DNA from: Candidatus Treponema faecavium
GTDB lineage: Bacteria; Spirochaetota; Spirochaetia; Treponematales; Treponemataceae
Assembly (NCBI GenBank): GCA_019113455.1
Contig: DXHG01000088.1
Location: forward strand, 1-13,616
Reading direction: 5' to 3'
Length of the DNA: 13,616 nucleotides
Position 1 is the first letter of the stretch. Each line of letters opens with the position of its first letter. A program made the position numbers and the translations under genes. Below are positions 1 to 6,445 of the stretch, one piece after another. The notes below the pieces were generated by a model. It searched no databases, was not told the origin of the DNA, and was given only the letters and a program-made list of their open reading frames with translations.

Positions 1-177
1 CCCGTTGATAAACGCCGCAACGGTATCTCCGTCTTCAAGCAGCCAGAAATGATCGGGATATACCGCCAGCCTGCCGGCAAGACTTGCGCGGCTTGCGGCT
101 TCCGCGGGCGGAAAACACGCGGCTTCAATCGCCGCTACGGCATCGATGTCGGCGGCTGCTGCCGTGCGGATAGTCAT
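1..177 (-). CDS. GNAT-family N-acetyltransferase, N-terminal part (runs off window)
   Basis: This is the first 59 codons of an open frame that continues beyond the window edge. The visible protein begins MTIRTAAAADIDAVAAIE and continues with FPPAEAAS, a YPDHFWLLEDGD strand pair and VAAFING. That is the usual start of a Gcn5-related acetyltransferase: beta1 'IR-A', helix 1 with the FP-EAA segment, then beta2-beta3. The acetyl-CoA binding loop lies outside the window, so the substrate cannot be judged. The start is set by a GGAGG Shine-Dalgarno at 187-191, nine bases before the ATG. It is the last visible member of the minus-strand amino-acid degradation cluster, 54 nt downstream of the desulfidase, with a GC-rich hairpin in the gap. 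Cotranscription is inferred from spacing only. Confidence 0.8.
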   Translation of the reverse strand, partial: MTIRTAAAADIDAVAAIEAACFPPAEAASRASLAGRLAVYPDHFWLLEDGDTVAAFING

Positions 178-199
178 AACACAAAACCTCCTTCTGCAG

Positions 200-230
200 C
201 TCCGCGCGCGCCGTTCCGGCACGCACGGAG
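200..230 (-). other. Intercistronic GC-rich hairpin between desulfidase and acetyltransferase
   Basis: An imperfect inverted repeat starts almost directly after the desulfidase stop codon. CTCCG at 200-204 pairs with CGGAG at 226-230, and the pairing continues inward to a TTC loop at 214-216, with about 12 of 14 positions paired. No T tract follows on the minus strand, so it is not a canonical intrinsic terminator. An mRNA processing or 3'-end protection element that uncouples expression of the last gene is one reading. Confidence 0.5.
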
Positions 231-231
231 G

Positions 232-1542
232 CTAATTTTGCAGCATAATCTTTACAATTTCTTTGTCGGTTTCTCTCATGCCCTCGCGCCCCAGCTGGCT
301 CACGTTGCGGATCGTATTCTCTACTCCCTTGGTAACAATGCCGTCTCCGGCGCGGAACTGCTGACCGTTCAAGTACATGTGATAGCCCATAATGCCGGCT
401 TCCACGCTTGATGCTATCTTTGCCGCGCAGCTTGGCTTGGCGCCGTCGCAGATAATGCCTGACACAATCGCAAGCGAATTAACAAGCGTATGGGCGATAG
501 CCTCATAGCCCGCTCCTTGCAGATACGCGATGCCGCAGCCAGCGGCGCATCCTGCGCTCACCGCGCCGCAGTACGCAGACAGCCGTCCTATGCCGCTTTT
601 TTCGTGAATTGCGACAAGGTTTGACACCGCCAGAGCACGGTACAGCCGATCCCGCGGCACGGCAAGCGCCTTGGCGTATTCGATAACGGGCACCGACACC
701 GTAATGCCCTGATTGCCGCTGCCAGAGTTGATCACGACCGGCAGCTCGCAGCCGCTCATCCGCGCGTCGCTCCCGGCGGCTGCTTTGGCGATGGCGCGGT
801 TTCGCACGTCGTCGCCGTAGAATTTCAGCATTGTGGAGCCGATATTCGCCCCGTAATCGCCTAACAGCCCTTCTTCCGAGATGAGCGTATTATACTGAAT
901 CTGCGTATCAAGCACCGCCCGTATATCGGCAATGTCGCACGTGTCGGCAAAATCAAGGATACCAGCAATAGACATCATGCCGCGGCCGCTTAAACCGTCT
1001 TCGGCTGCGGCGGCGCCTTCGTGGCCGCACGCAGCCTGGTGTTCTTCCACCGGTTTCTCAAGCAGCACGGCGCCGTTCTTTTCAATGCGCACGATATTCG
1101 TATGATACTGCGCGATGCGCACCAACGCCGTCTCTTCTCCCGCGCAAAGCCGTACAGTGATGTCAAAGATCTGACCGTTGTCGACAGTTTCAACGCGAAC
1201 CGGAGTGTGCTCCAGAAAGCGGCGCATCTCCGCCTTCTGTTCGTCCGTCACTTCGGAAATCACTTCCAGCACCTTATCGGCACAGCCGCCGACAACACCG
1301 GCCGCTGCAGCAGCCTCTATGCCTTTCATGCCGCCGGTATTGGGAACAATGACGCTCTTTACATTCTTGATAATGTTATTGCTGACTCCGATGCGCACTT
1401 CCTGCGGCATACAGCCCAGCACCTGCCGCGCCTTTGCAGCGGCGTAGGCAATAGCGATAGGCTCGGTGCAGCCCATCGCAGGAATCAGTTCCTCCTGCAG
1501 AATCCTGACATATGTCTGATACAGTTCGCTTGTGCGTTCCAT
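232..1542 (-). CDS. cyuA: L-cysteine desulfidase-family protein (UPF0597, CyuA-like)
   Basis: This 436-residue protein belongs to the UPF0597/CyuA family, whose characterised members are oxygen-sensitive iron-sulfur L-cysteine desulfidases (cysteine to pyruvate, ammonia and sulfide); some relatives are annotated as serine dehydratase alpha-like. Visible hallmarks are the N-terminal GCTEPIAIA motif with Cys25, which matches the position of a conserved cysteine in the archaeal enzyme, SGSGNQG at about 273-279, LSAYCG with Cys325, and ICDGAKPSC with Cys365 and Cys372. Length is normal for the family and there is no signal peptide, so it is cytosolic. The start lies 3 nt after the stop of a paralogue, with a GGGAGA ribosome site inside the end of that gene, which implies translational coupling. 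It acts in the same pathway as the upstream C-S lyase, RidA and symporter. Whether the true substrate is cysteine or serine cannot be decided from sequence. Confidence 0.87.
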   Translation of the reverse strand: MERTSELYQTYVRILQEELIPAMGCTEPIAIAYAAAKARQVLGCMPQEVRIGVSNNIIKNVKSVIVPNTGGMKGIEAAAAAGVVGGCADKVLEVISEVTDEQKAEMRRFLEHTPVRVETVDNGQIFDITVRLCAGEETALVRIAQYHTNIVRIEKNGAVLLEKPVEEHQAACGHEGAAAAEDGLSGRGMMSIAGILDFADTCDIADIRAVLDTQIQYNTLISEEGLLGDYGANIGSTMLKFYGDDVRNRAIAKAAAGSDARMSGCELPVVINSGSGNQGITVSVPVIEYAKALAVPRDRLYRALAVSNLVAIHEKSGIGRLSAYCGAVSAGCAAGCGIAYLQGAGYEAIAHTLVNSLAIVSGIICDGAKPSCAAKIASSVEAGIMGYHMYLNGQQFRAGDGIVTKGVENTIRNVSQLGREGMRETDKEIVKIMLQN

Positions 1543-1545
1543 AGA

Positions 1546-2832
1546 TTATTCTCCCATCTTGTGTTCCAGAATATCGATAATGGTTTTTTCGGTGCCGGTC
1601 ATGCCCGGAGACGCAATCAGCCCCATGTTCCGCATCGTCTGTTCGGGCATGCGGCCGTTGATGCCGTGCCTGCCGTCGATACACACCTTGCCCATTGCCA
1701 TTGCAGAAGCGCGGTACGCCGCGTCTATCGCGGCGGCGGCTTTCATCACGCAGCCGTGATTGCCGCCGTCGCAGATCATGCCGGTTATGCCGCTTGCCAT
1801 ATTGTTTATCGTATACGCCACCGCTTCAGCACTGCCGCCGCACTGCAGCGTCAGCCCGCACGCAGCGCCGGTACCTGCGGCAATGGCGCAGCCGCAGAAC
1901 GACGACAGTTTGCCTGAATACTCCTTGATATACATGCAGATCAGAAAGCTCAGCGCCGTCGCGCGTATCATCAGTTCCGCCGGATAGCCGCACACGACAG
2001 ACGACGCATAAATCGGCAGCGAGGCGATAATGCCGTGCGCGCCGGAACCGGTAATGCTCATCGCAGGAACAGAAATGCCCAGCACGCGCGCCTCAACGGC
2101 GGCGGCGCAGAGCAGCGCCGCGGTCTTCCGCTCGTCTTTTGAGAAAAAACAGTCGCCGTTCTCTTTGAACAGAAAGTGCGTATACGGCGTCTCCAAACTC
2201 AAGAGGCCGGCTTTGCAGAGGTTCAAATTCATTTCAATCGCATTGCCGACAAAGAAAATCTCCTGTTTCGGAATCGTCATTGCATACGAATACAGCTCAT
2301 TCACCGTGTACCGGTGGATAAGCGGCGGTTCCGCTTCTGTACCGTCAGCGCTTTCAGGTTCGGCAGGTTTTTCAAAGACGGTGCGGCCGTTTTCGGTAAT
2401 ACAGACGATATTTGTATGGCTGCCGCGGATAGTTACGGACGCGTTTCCCTCATCCGTTGTTACCGACGCTTTGATAAAAATGCGGCTCGTAATGTCTGTC
2501 ATTTCAACCGTAATCCGCCCCGACGCCGCGAGCTCTTTAGCTTGGCGCTCGTGCTTTTCGGCGGCGCCGTCCAGGCACTCAAGCCCTTTATCGGGGTCAG
2601 CGCCCACCGCTCCCAGCGCGGCGGCGTGCACAATGCCTGTCTCTCCGCTTCCGGGAATACCGCACGTAAACGCGTTTTTGTACATGCCGCTGTTCAGCTC
2701 AAGCGCAACGCTCCGCACCGTGCCGGCTGTGTGCCGCCGCGCAGACGCAACGGCAAACGCTATCGCGGCAGGCTCCGTAACGCCAAGAGCAGGCTTCATG
2801 TCTTCTTTGATTAAGGCTGTCAATTCATGCAT
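1546..2832 (-). CDS. UPF0597/L-cysteine desulfidase-family paralogue lacking the N-terminal Cys
   Basis: A second UPF0597-family protein of 428 residues, full-length relative to its neighbour. The start chosen is the ATG at 2832 (MHELTALIKEDMKPALG), which has AGGAG at 2841-2845; the open frame runs 25 codons further upstream but that part lacks family similarity. It keeps the family core: TGSGAHG at about 261-267, LSSFCG with Cys313, and ICDGGNHGC with Cys354 and Cys361. The N-terminal motif reads GVTEPAAIA, so Val18 stands where the paralogue has Cys25. If that cysteine is a cluster ligand, this protein may be inactive alone, have a different substrate, or work as a heteromeric partner of the adjacent paralogue. 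Its stop is 3 nt before the next start. A 98-nt structured gap separates it from the glutaredoxin-like gene upstream. Confidence 0.83.
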   Translation of the reverse strand: MHELTALIKEDMKPALGVTEPAAIAFAVASARRHTAGTVRSVALELNSGMYKNAFTCGIPGSGETGIVHAAALGAVGADPDKGLECLDGAAEKHERQAKELAASGRITVEMTDITSRIFIKASVTTDEGNASVTIRGSHTNIVCITENGRTVFEKPAEPESADGTEAEPPLIHRYTVNELYSYAMTIPKQEIFFVGNAIEMNLNLCKAGLLSLETPYTHFLFKENGDCFFSKDERKTAALLCAAAVEARVLGISVPAMSITGSGAHGIIASLPIYASSVVCGYPAELMIRATALSFLICMYIKEYSGKLSSFCGCAIAAGTGAACGLTLQCGGSAEAVAYTINNMASGITGMICDGGNHGCVMKAAAAIDAAYRASAMAMGKVCIDGRHGINGRMPEQTMRNMGLIASPGMTGTEKTIIDILEHKMGE

Positions 2833-2869
2833 AACGAACGCTCCTTTTGTGTTCCGCCGTATAAGAGAA

Positions 2870-2896
2870 CCCCGGCGCGGCGGGAACCGGCCGGGG
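2870..2896 (-). other. GC-rich hairpin in the leader of the desulfidase paralogue pair
   Basis: CCCCGGC at 2870-2876 pairs with GCCGGGG at 2890-2896 around a 13-nt loop, inside the 98-nt gap after the glutaredoxin-like gene. Flanking segments GTTCCGC (2851-2857) and GCGGAAC (2917-2923) are also complementary, so alternative folds are possible near the ribosome site at 2841-2845. No T tract follows. A processing or translation-control element is possible; function is unknown. Confidence 0.4.
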
Positions 2897-2930
2897 CAGC
2901 GCAGCAAGAAAAATCAGCGGAACAGCCGGT

Positions 2931-3182
2931 TCAGTTCAGTATATCGTGTATATCAAGCGTCATGAAACCGTCTTCCCGCACAAAACAGGGAACGCCCAGA
3001 CGCCGCGTGCCGCGGATCTCGGCATAGAGCGGGCTGCTTTCGCGAATCTGCAGATACTCCTGCAAAGCCGCATGGCACGAAAGTATATCCGTAAAACTCA
3101 CATCCGCACCGGCTTCAGACAGCCGGTTCAGCGCGGCAAGCGTATCGGGACAGAGATGGCTGCCAATCACCGTAACTTTCAC
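2931..3182 (-). CDS. Small glutaredoxin-like (thioredoxin-fold) protein
   Basis: An 83-residue protein beginning MKVTVIGSHLCPDTLAAL. The first strand, the CPDT motif at residues 11-14 at the top of helix 1, and a later GVPCFV segment (about residues 64-69) carrying the cis-proline position are the layout of small glutaredoxin-related proteins. Only one cysteine lies in the active-site motif (CPDT rather than CxxC), which suggests monothiol chemistry. A second cysteine follows the proline. The ATG lies 2 nt after the RidA stop codon, so its translation is probably coupled. Within a cysteine-degradation operon it could reduce cystine or mixed disulfides, or handle persulfides, but this is inference. 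The length is typical of the small family and nothing looks truncated. Confidence 0.72.
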   Translation of the reverse strand: MKVTVIGSHLCPDTLAALNRLSEAGADVSFTDILSCHAALQEYLQIRESSPLYAEIRGTRRLGVPCFVREDGFMTLDIHDILN

Positions 3183-3184
3183 AA

Positions 3185-3553
3185 CTAAACCTCCGCAATA
3201 GCTTCAATTTCGCACAAAACGCCTTTCGGCAGCGCCTTGACGGCAACACAGCTGCGCGCGGGCTTGCCGGTAAAATAGCCTGCATACACTTCGTTAAACG
3301 CGGCAAAGTCTCCCATATCTGCAAGAAAGCACGTTGTCTTAATAACGCGCGTCAAATCGGAACCGGCCGCTTCAAGAATTGCTTTTACATTCTCGCAGCT
3401 CTGCTTCGCCTGCGCGGCGATGCCTTCGGGGATGCTGCCGTCTGCGGGACGCGCGGGAATCTGACCGCTCGTGTAGACAATGCCGTTTACCACATAGCCC
3501 TGTACATACGGACCGATAGCGCCGGGCGCGTTTTTCGTATCAATAAGTTTCAT
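3185..3553 (-). CDS. ridA: RidA family 2-iminobutanoate/2-iminopropanoate deaminase
   Basis: A 122-residue YjgF/YER057c/UK114 protein of standard length. RidA hydrolyses enamine/imine intermediates such as 2-aminoacrylate, released by PLP or Fe-S lyases acting on serine, cysteine or cystathionine, to keto acids and ammonia. Hallmarks are APGAIGPY near the N-terminus, SGQIPARP, the FLADMGDFAAFN segment, and PARSCVAVKALPKG followed by CEIEAIAEV. Arg100 is the conserved carboxylate-binding arginine and Glu115 the catalytic-region glutamate by family alignment. AAGGAG at 3561-3566 fixes the start, 7 nt upstream. It sits 29 nt after the symporter and 2 nt before the glutaredoxin-like gene. Its place between a C-S lyase and two desulfidase-family proteins fits a role in quenching their common reactive intermediate. 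Confidence 0.95.
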   Translation of the reverse strand: MKLIDTKNAPGAIGPYVQGYVVNGIVYTSGQIPARPADGSIPEGIAAQAKQSCENVKAILEAAGSDLTRVIKTTCFLADMGDFAAFNEVYAGYFTGKPARSCVAVKALPKGVLCEIEAIAEV

Positions 3554-3582
3554 TTCATTTCTCCTTAATTTATATTCTATCT

Positions 3583-4854
3583 TTATACATTCTGCCGCTT
3601 GGCAGAAACCGCTTTAACAAGCCAGTCCTTTCCTTCAACCAGGCGGGTAACTATCATCGACGCGACTGTGTCGCCTGACGCATTGAGGCACGTCGCTGCG
3701 GGATCAAAGATAAAGCCCAGCGTCGCGATAATCGGGAACGCCTCAGGCGGAAAACCGAACATGCTCACAATCAGCATTTCGCCGACAAGGCCGCCGCCGG
3801 GAGCACCTGACAGCACGAACGCTGACAAAATCGCCACCACAATAGCCATTGCGTATGTGCCTGTGCCGGTGAACGGCATATCGAAAATACCGTACAGGAA
3901 CGCGATTTTAACGATTGAAGACAATACGGAACCGTCCATGTGCATCGTGCAGCCCATCGGTATTACCAGGTCGCTCACATCTTTCGGCACGCCGATAGCG
4001 TCGCAGGCTTCCTTATTTACCGGAATCGTTGCAGCGGAAGACTGTGTTGCAAACGCCGTAATCGCAGGCGGGAAAATGTGCTTGACCATCGTCTTGACAC
4101 CCTGCTTGCCCGCGGCAATAAATGCATACAGCGGGAAGAAAATCACGGCATACAGCAGGCACAGCGGATAGTACACCAGCATCGAGCGGCCGTAATCGCC
4201 CACAATCTCAGGCCCATATGTCGCAACCAGATTGGCAAAATACGCGCCCAATCCCAGCGGCGCCACGAACATGATAACGTCAACGAACTTCATGATGATG
4301 TCGTTAAAGTTGTTTAAGAGCCTGCCCATGGGGCTCTCGTTTCCGCCGCAGGCAGATACGCAGAAGCCGAAAATAATCGCAAAGATAATCAGCGGGAGCA
4401 TGTTTGACTTGTTCCACAGCAGCGAAAAGTCGGAAACCGTAAGCGAGCTTACAATCAGTTCGGCGGCAGTCTTTGCCTGTCCGACTTCCCCGCCGGTGAG
4501 CTCAATTGTGGTACCGGCAGACGGGCTGAAAAAATTTACCCAGATAAGCACGCACGCTGAAGCGATAAGACCGGTAAAAATAAACGTGCCGATTGTGGAA
4601 CCAAGAATCTTGCCTAAACGCTTCATATTCGCCATCGTGCCCACGGCAGAAGAGATAGACACGAATACGAGCGGAACGACAATCGTAAACAGCAGATTAA
4701 GGAAAATATCCCCGATCGGTTTAATCGCTTTTCCGGCAGCGGGAGCAAATCCTCCGATAAGGGCGCCGATAATGATGCCGCCCAGAATCAGCATCAGACT
4801 GCCGTACTGCTGCCAAATCGTCTTTGATTTAATAATACTCGATGAAGTCGACAT
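3583..4854 (-). CDS. Dicarboxylate/amino acid:cation symporter (DAACS/SLC1), probable neutral amino acid substrate
   Basis: A 423-residue inner-membrane protein of the SLC1/GltP fold: six N-terminal hydrophobic spans, then re-entrant loop HP1 with TQSSAATIP (about 270-278), TM7 with HMDGS (305-309), HP2 with SGAPGGGLVGEM (349-360), and TM8 with DPAATCLNASGD (384-395). Aligned to the archaeal glutamate transporter, Asp384 and Asn391 match the ammonium- and sodium-site residues, but the arginine that clamps the acidic side chain is Ala387. This points to a neutral amino acid (serine, cysteine, cystine, threonine) rather than glutamate. TM7 has His where the family usually has Asn in NMDGT. A ribosome site AGGAG lies at 4864-4868. 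As the second gene of the cluster, it is the likely importer for the lyases encoded around it. The exact substrate is unproven. Confidence 0.9.
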   Translation of the reverse strand: MSTSSSIIKSKTIWQQYGSLMLILGGIIIGALIGGFAPAAGKAIKPIGDIFLNLLFTIVVPLVFVSISSAVGTMANMKRLGKILGSTIGTFIFTGLIASACVLIWVNFFSPSAGTTIELTGGEVGQAKTAAELIVSSLTVSDFSLLWNKSNMLPLIIFAIIFGFCVSACGGNESPMGRLLNNFNDIIMKFVDVIMFVAPLGLGAYFANLVATYGPEIVGDYGRSMLVYYPLCLLYAVIFFPLYAFIAAGKQGVKTMVKHIFPPAITAFATQSSAATIPVNKEACDAIGVPKDVSDLVIPMGCTMHMDGSVLSSIVKIAFLYGIFDMPFTGTGTYAMAIVVAILSAFVLSGAPGGGLVGEMLIVSMFGFPPEAFPIIATLGFIFDPAATCLNASGDTVASMIVTRLVEGKDWLVKAVSAKRQNV

Positions 4855-4950
4855 GTTTGTTTTCTCCTTTTAATAACAGTCTTGAGCAAAGACAGCCCGC
4901 TGTGCTTTCAAGGCTTTACTGATGCAGCATTTGCAATGCAAACTGCTTTT

Positions 4951-4976
4951 AGTGTGCGGCAGCGGCTCCGCGCACT
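4951..4976 (-). other. Intercistronic hairpin after the C-S lyase gene
   Basis: AGTGTGCGG at 4951-4959 pairs with CCGCGCACT at 4968-4976, with one mismatch or wobble and an 8-nt loop. It lies in the 133-nt gap between the C-S lyase stop and the symporter start. On the minus strand it is followed by TAAAAGCAGTTTG rather than a clean T tract, so it is at best a weak, partial terminator. A second imperfect palindrome, GCAG..TTTGCAATGCAAA..CTGC, lies at about 4925-4947. No separate promoter for the symporter is obvious. Confidence 0.4.
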
Positions 4977-4987
4977 GTCCTGCTCCG

Positions 4988-6163
4988 TTACCGTATTCTT
5001 TTGTCTACAGCGTCTTTCAGCTGCGCCATTGCCTTTTCAAGCGTACTGCGCGGACAGGCGGCGTTCAGCCGCATATAACCGCTCAGGCTGCGGCCGAATG
5101 TATAGCCTTCGTTCAGCCCGAGTTTTGCCTCATGGATAAAGAAACTGCGGAGCTCCTCATTCGTCATGCGCAGCTCACGGCAGTCAAGCCACATCAGATA
5201 CGTCGCGTCGGGACGGTTCGGCTTAATCTGCGGAATATGCCTGGCACAGAAATCGCACACGTAGTCAAAGTTGCCCGAAATATACTCCAGAAGCTGTTCA
5301 AGCCACTCCTCGCCCTCGCGGTATGCGGCCTCCATCGCAACGGAACTGAACGCGTTGTTGCGGTGCACGTCAAGCCCGCCCCAGAATCTATCAAACGCCG
5401 CCTTCATTTCGGCGTTGGGAAAAATAGTCGTGCTTGACTGCAGGCCGGCGAGGTTAAACGTCTTGGTAGCAGACGTGCACGTGATGATATGGCTTGCAAT
5501 CTCGGGCGAGAGGCTCGCCGTTGCCGTGTGGCGCTTGCCGTGAAAAATCAAATCGGAATGAATCTCATCGGACACAAGCAGCGTATTGTTCTCAATGCAG
5601 ATTTCTGCCATGCGCTGCAGCTCTTCAGGCGTCCACACGATACCGAGCGGATTATGCGGCGAACACAGCAGAAATATGCTGCACTCTTTTGCTTTTGCGG
5701 CAAAATCGTCAAAGTCGATGTGCCAGCTGCCGTTTTCTTCCGCCAGCTTGTTTTCAACGACGGTGCGGCCCCACGCCTCAACGACATCGTAAAACTCGGA
5801 GTACACCGGCGTCTGAATCAGGATCTTGTCGGTATCCCTGCTGAACACTTTTACGATGGCTGACAGCGCAGGCACAACGCCGAGACTCCAGCTCATCAGC
5901 GCAATATCCGGCTTCCAGTTATTGCGTTTTACCTGCCACTGCTGCACTGCCTCAAAATAGCTTGCCGGACGCGACGTGTAGCCCCAGATTCCTTCTTCGG
6001 CTTTGGCTTTACACGCGTCGATAATGGGCTGGGCGGTGCGGAAATCCATGTCCGCCACCCACAGCGGAATAACGTCATCGGTGCCGAACTTCTTAATCCG
6101 TTCATCGTACTTTGACGAGCGGTTTTTGCTGCGGTCGATAACTTCATCAAAGTTATATTTCAT
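4988..6163 (-). CDS. MalY/PatB-family PLP-dependent C-S lyase (cystathionine beta-lyase / cysteine desulfhydrase-like)
   Basis: A 391-residue fold-type I PLP enzyme of the MalY/PatB/cystalysin family, which carries out beta-elimination on cystathionine, cysteine or cystine to give pyruvate, ammonia and a thiol or sulfide. Visible landmarks: IPLWVADMDF near the N-terminus, Tyr121 in TPVYSEF, LLCSPHNPLGIVW with Asn171, VSDEIHSDL with the PLP-pyridine Asp199, the Schiff-base Lys234 in CTSATKTFNLAG, and carboxylate-binding Arg365 in YMRLNAACP. Domain order and length match the treponemal cystalysin (about 399 residues). No signal peptide, so it is cytosolic. CCTCCT at 6170-6175 gives a strong Shine-Dalgarno. 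It is the first gene of the minus-strand cluster behind a near-consensus promoter, divergent from an XRE regulator. Substrate preference is not decided by sequence; an aminotransferase label would be a misannotation of this subfamily. Confidence 0.92.
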   Translation of the reverse strand: MKYNFDEVIDRSKNRSSKYDERIKKFGTDDVIPLWVADMDFRTAQPIIDACKAKAEEGIWGYTSRPASYFEAVQQWQVKRNNWKPDIALMSWSLGVVPALSAIVKVFSRDTDKILIQTPVYSEFYDVVEAWGRTVVENKLAEENGSWHIDFDDFAAKAKECSIFLLCSPHNPLGIVWTPEELQRMAEICIENNTLLVSDEIHSDLIFHGKRHTATASLSPEIASHIITCTSATKTFNLAGLQSSTTIFPNAEMKAAFDRFWGGLDVHRNNAFSSVAMEAAYREGEEWLEQLLEYISGNFDYVCDFCARHIPQIKPNRPDATYLMWLDCRELRMTNEELRSFFIHEAKLGLNEGYTFGRSLSGYMRLNAACPRSTLEKAMAQLKDAVDKRIR

Positions 6164-6211
6164 TCAAAACCTCCTTTACGCGATGCCGCCGGCATGACAT
6201 CGGCATTGAGC

Positions 6212-6238
6212 GCTGTGCACCGGAATCCGCCGCACAGC
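6212..6238. promoter_or_regulatory. 7-bp dyad at the start of the C-S lyase transcript
   Basis: GCTGTGC at 6212-6218 and GCACAGC at 6232-6238 form a perfect inverted repeat around 13 nt. The right arm overlaps the predicted transcription start (about 6235) of the minus-strand operon. It could be an operator at +1 or a 5' stem-loop protecting the mRNA. A smaller palindrome, ATGCC-GCC-GGCAT, lies at 6183-6195 in the same leader. Confidence 0.5.
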
Positions 6239-6241
6239 ACT

Positions 6242-6269
6242 ATTATAAACCGCCCCGGCAGGCCGTCAA
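6242..6269 (-). promoter_or_regulatory. Sigma-70-type promoter of the cysteine-catabolic operon
   Basis: On the minus strand, TTGACG (6264-6269) and a perfect TATAAT (6242-6247) are separated by 16 bp. The predicted start near 6235 gives a leader of about 72 nt ahead of the C-S lyase ATG. It is one of the best promoter matches in the window. Confidence 0.75.
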
Positions 6270-6280
6270 ACAGCCGTATA

Positions 6281-6322
6281 TTTCTTTATGCGCAACGTTT
6301 CGGCAAAAAGTTTCTTTATACG
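6281..6322. promoter_or_regulatory. Direct repeats 30 bp apart between the divergent promoters
   Basis: TTTCTTTATGCG (6281-6292) and TTTCTTTATACG (6311-6322) match at 11 of 12 positions and start exactly 30 bp apart, close to three helical turns. They lie 12 bp or more upstream of the operon -35 and just before the regulator -35. The position suits an activator of the operon that also affects its own gene; the XRE protein encoded alongside is the obvious candidate. Confidence 0.5.
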
Positions 6323-6333
6323 AAATAAAAACC

Positions 6334-6362
6334 TTGTTTTACGGCAGAAAACCGTCTATAAT
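6334..6362 (+). promoter_or_regulatory. Promoter of the XRE regulator gene
   Basis: TTGTTT (6334-6339), 17 bp, then a perfect TATAAT (6357-6362) on the plus strand. The predicted start is near 6369, giving a leader of about 77 nt. A dyad ACACAA (6370-6375)/TTGTGT (6388-6393) lies at the start of this leader and could be an autoregulatory site. Confidence 0.65.
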
Positions 6363-6445
6363 AAAAAAAACACAAAAAATCAAAATATTGTGTATTTCTC
6401 GGAAACCAGATAATTCCTGTATACACAACACAAAGGAAACCGTCT

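Noticed and set aside
1021..1917. 298-codon plus-strand open frame opposite the two desulfidase genes
   Set aside because: It straddles two well-supported genes on the other strand, with no ribosome site and a low-complexity His/Arg/Ala composition typical of antisense shadows.
2833..2907. Extension of the second desulfidase paralogue by 25 codons
   Set aside because: The internal ATG at 2832 has a good AGGAG site and gives the family's usual N-terminus; the extension reads through a GC-rich hairpin region.
2030..2965. 311-codon plus-strand open frame
   Set aside because: It lies antisense to the desulfidase paralogue, crosses an intergenic gap, and encodes no recognisable domain.
4882..5437. 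Plus-strand frames opposite the end of the C-S lyase gene
   Set aside because: They lack ribosome sites and domain similarity; the PLP enzyme on the minus strand is clear.
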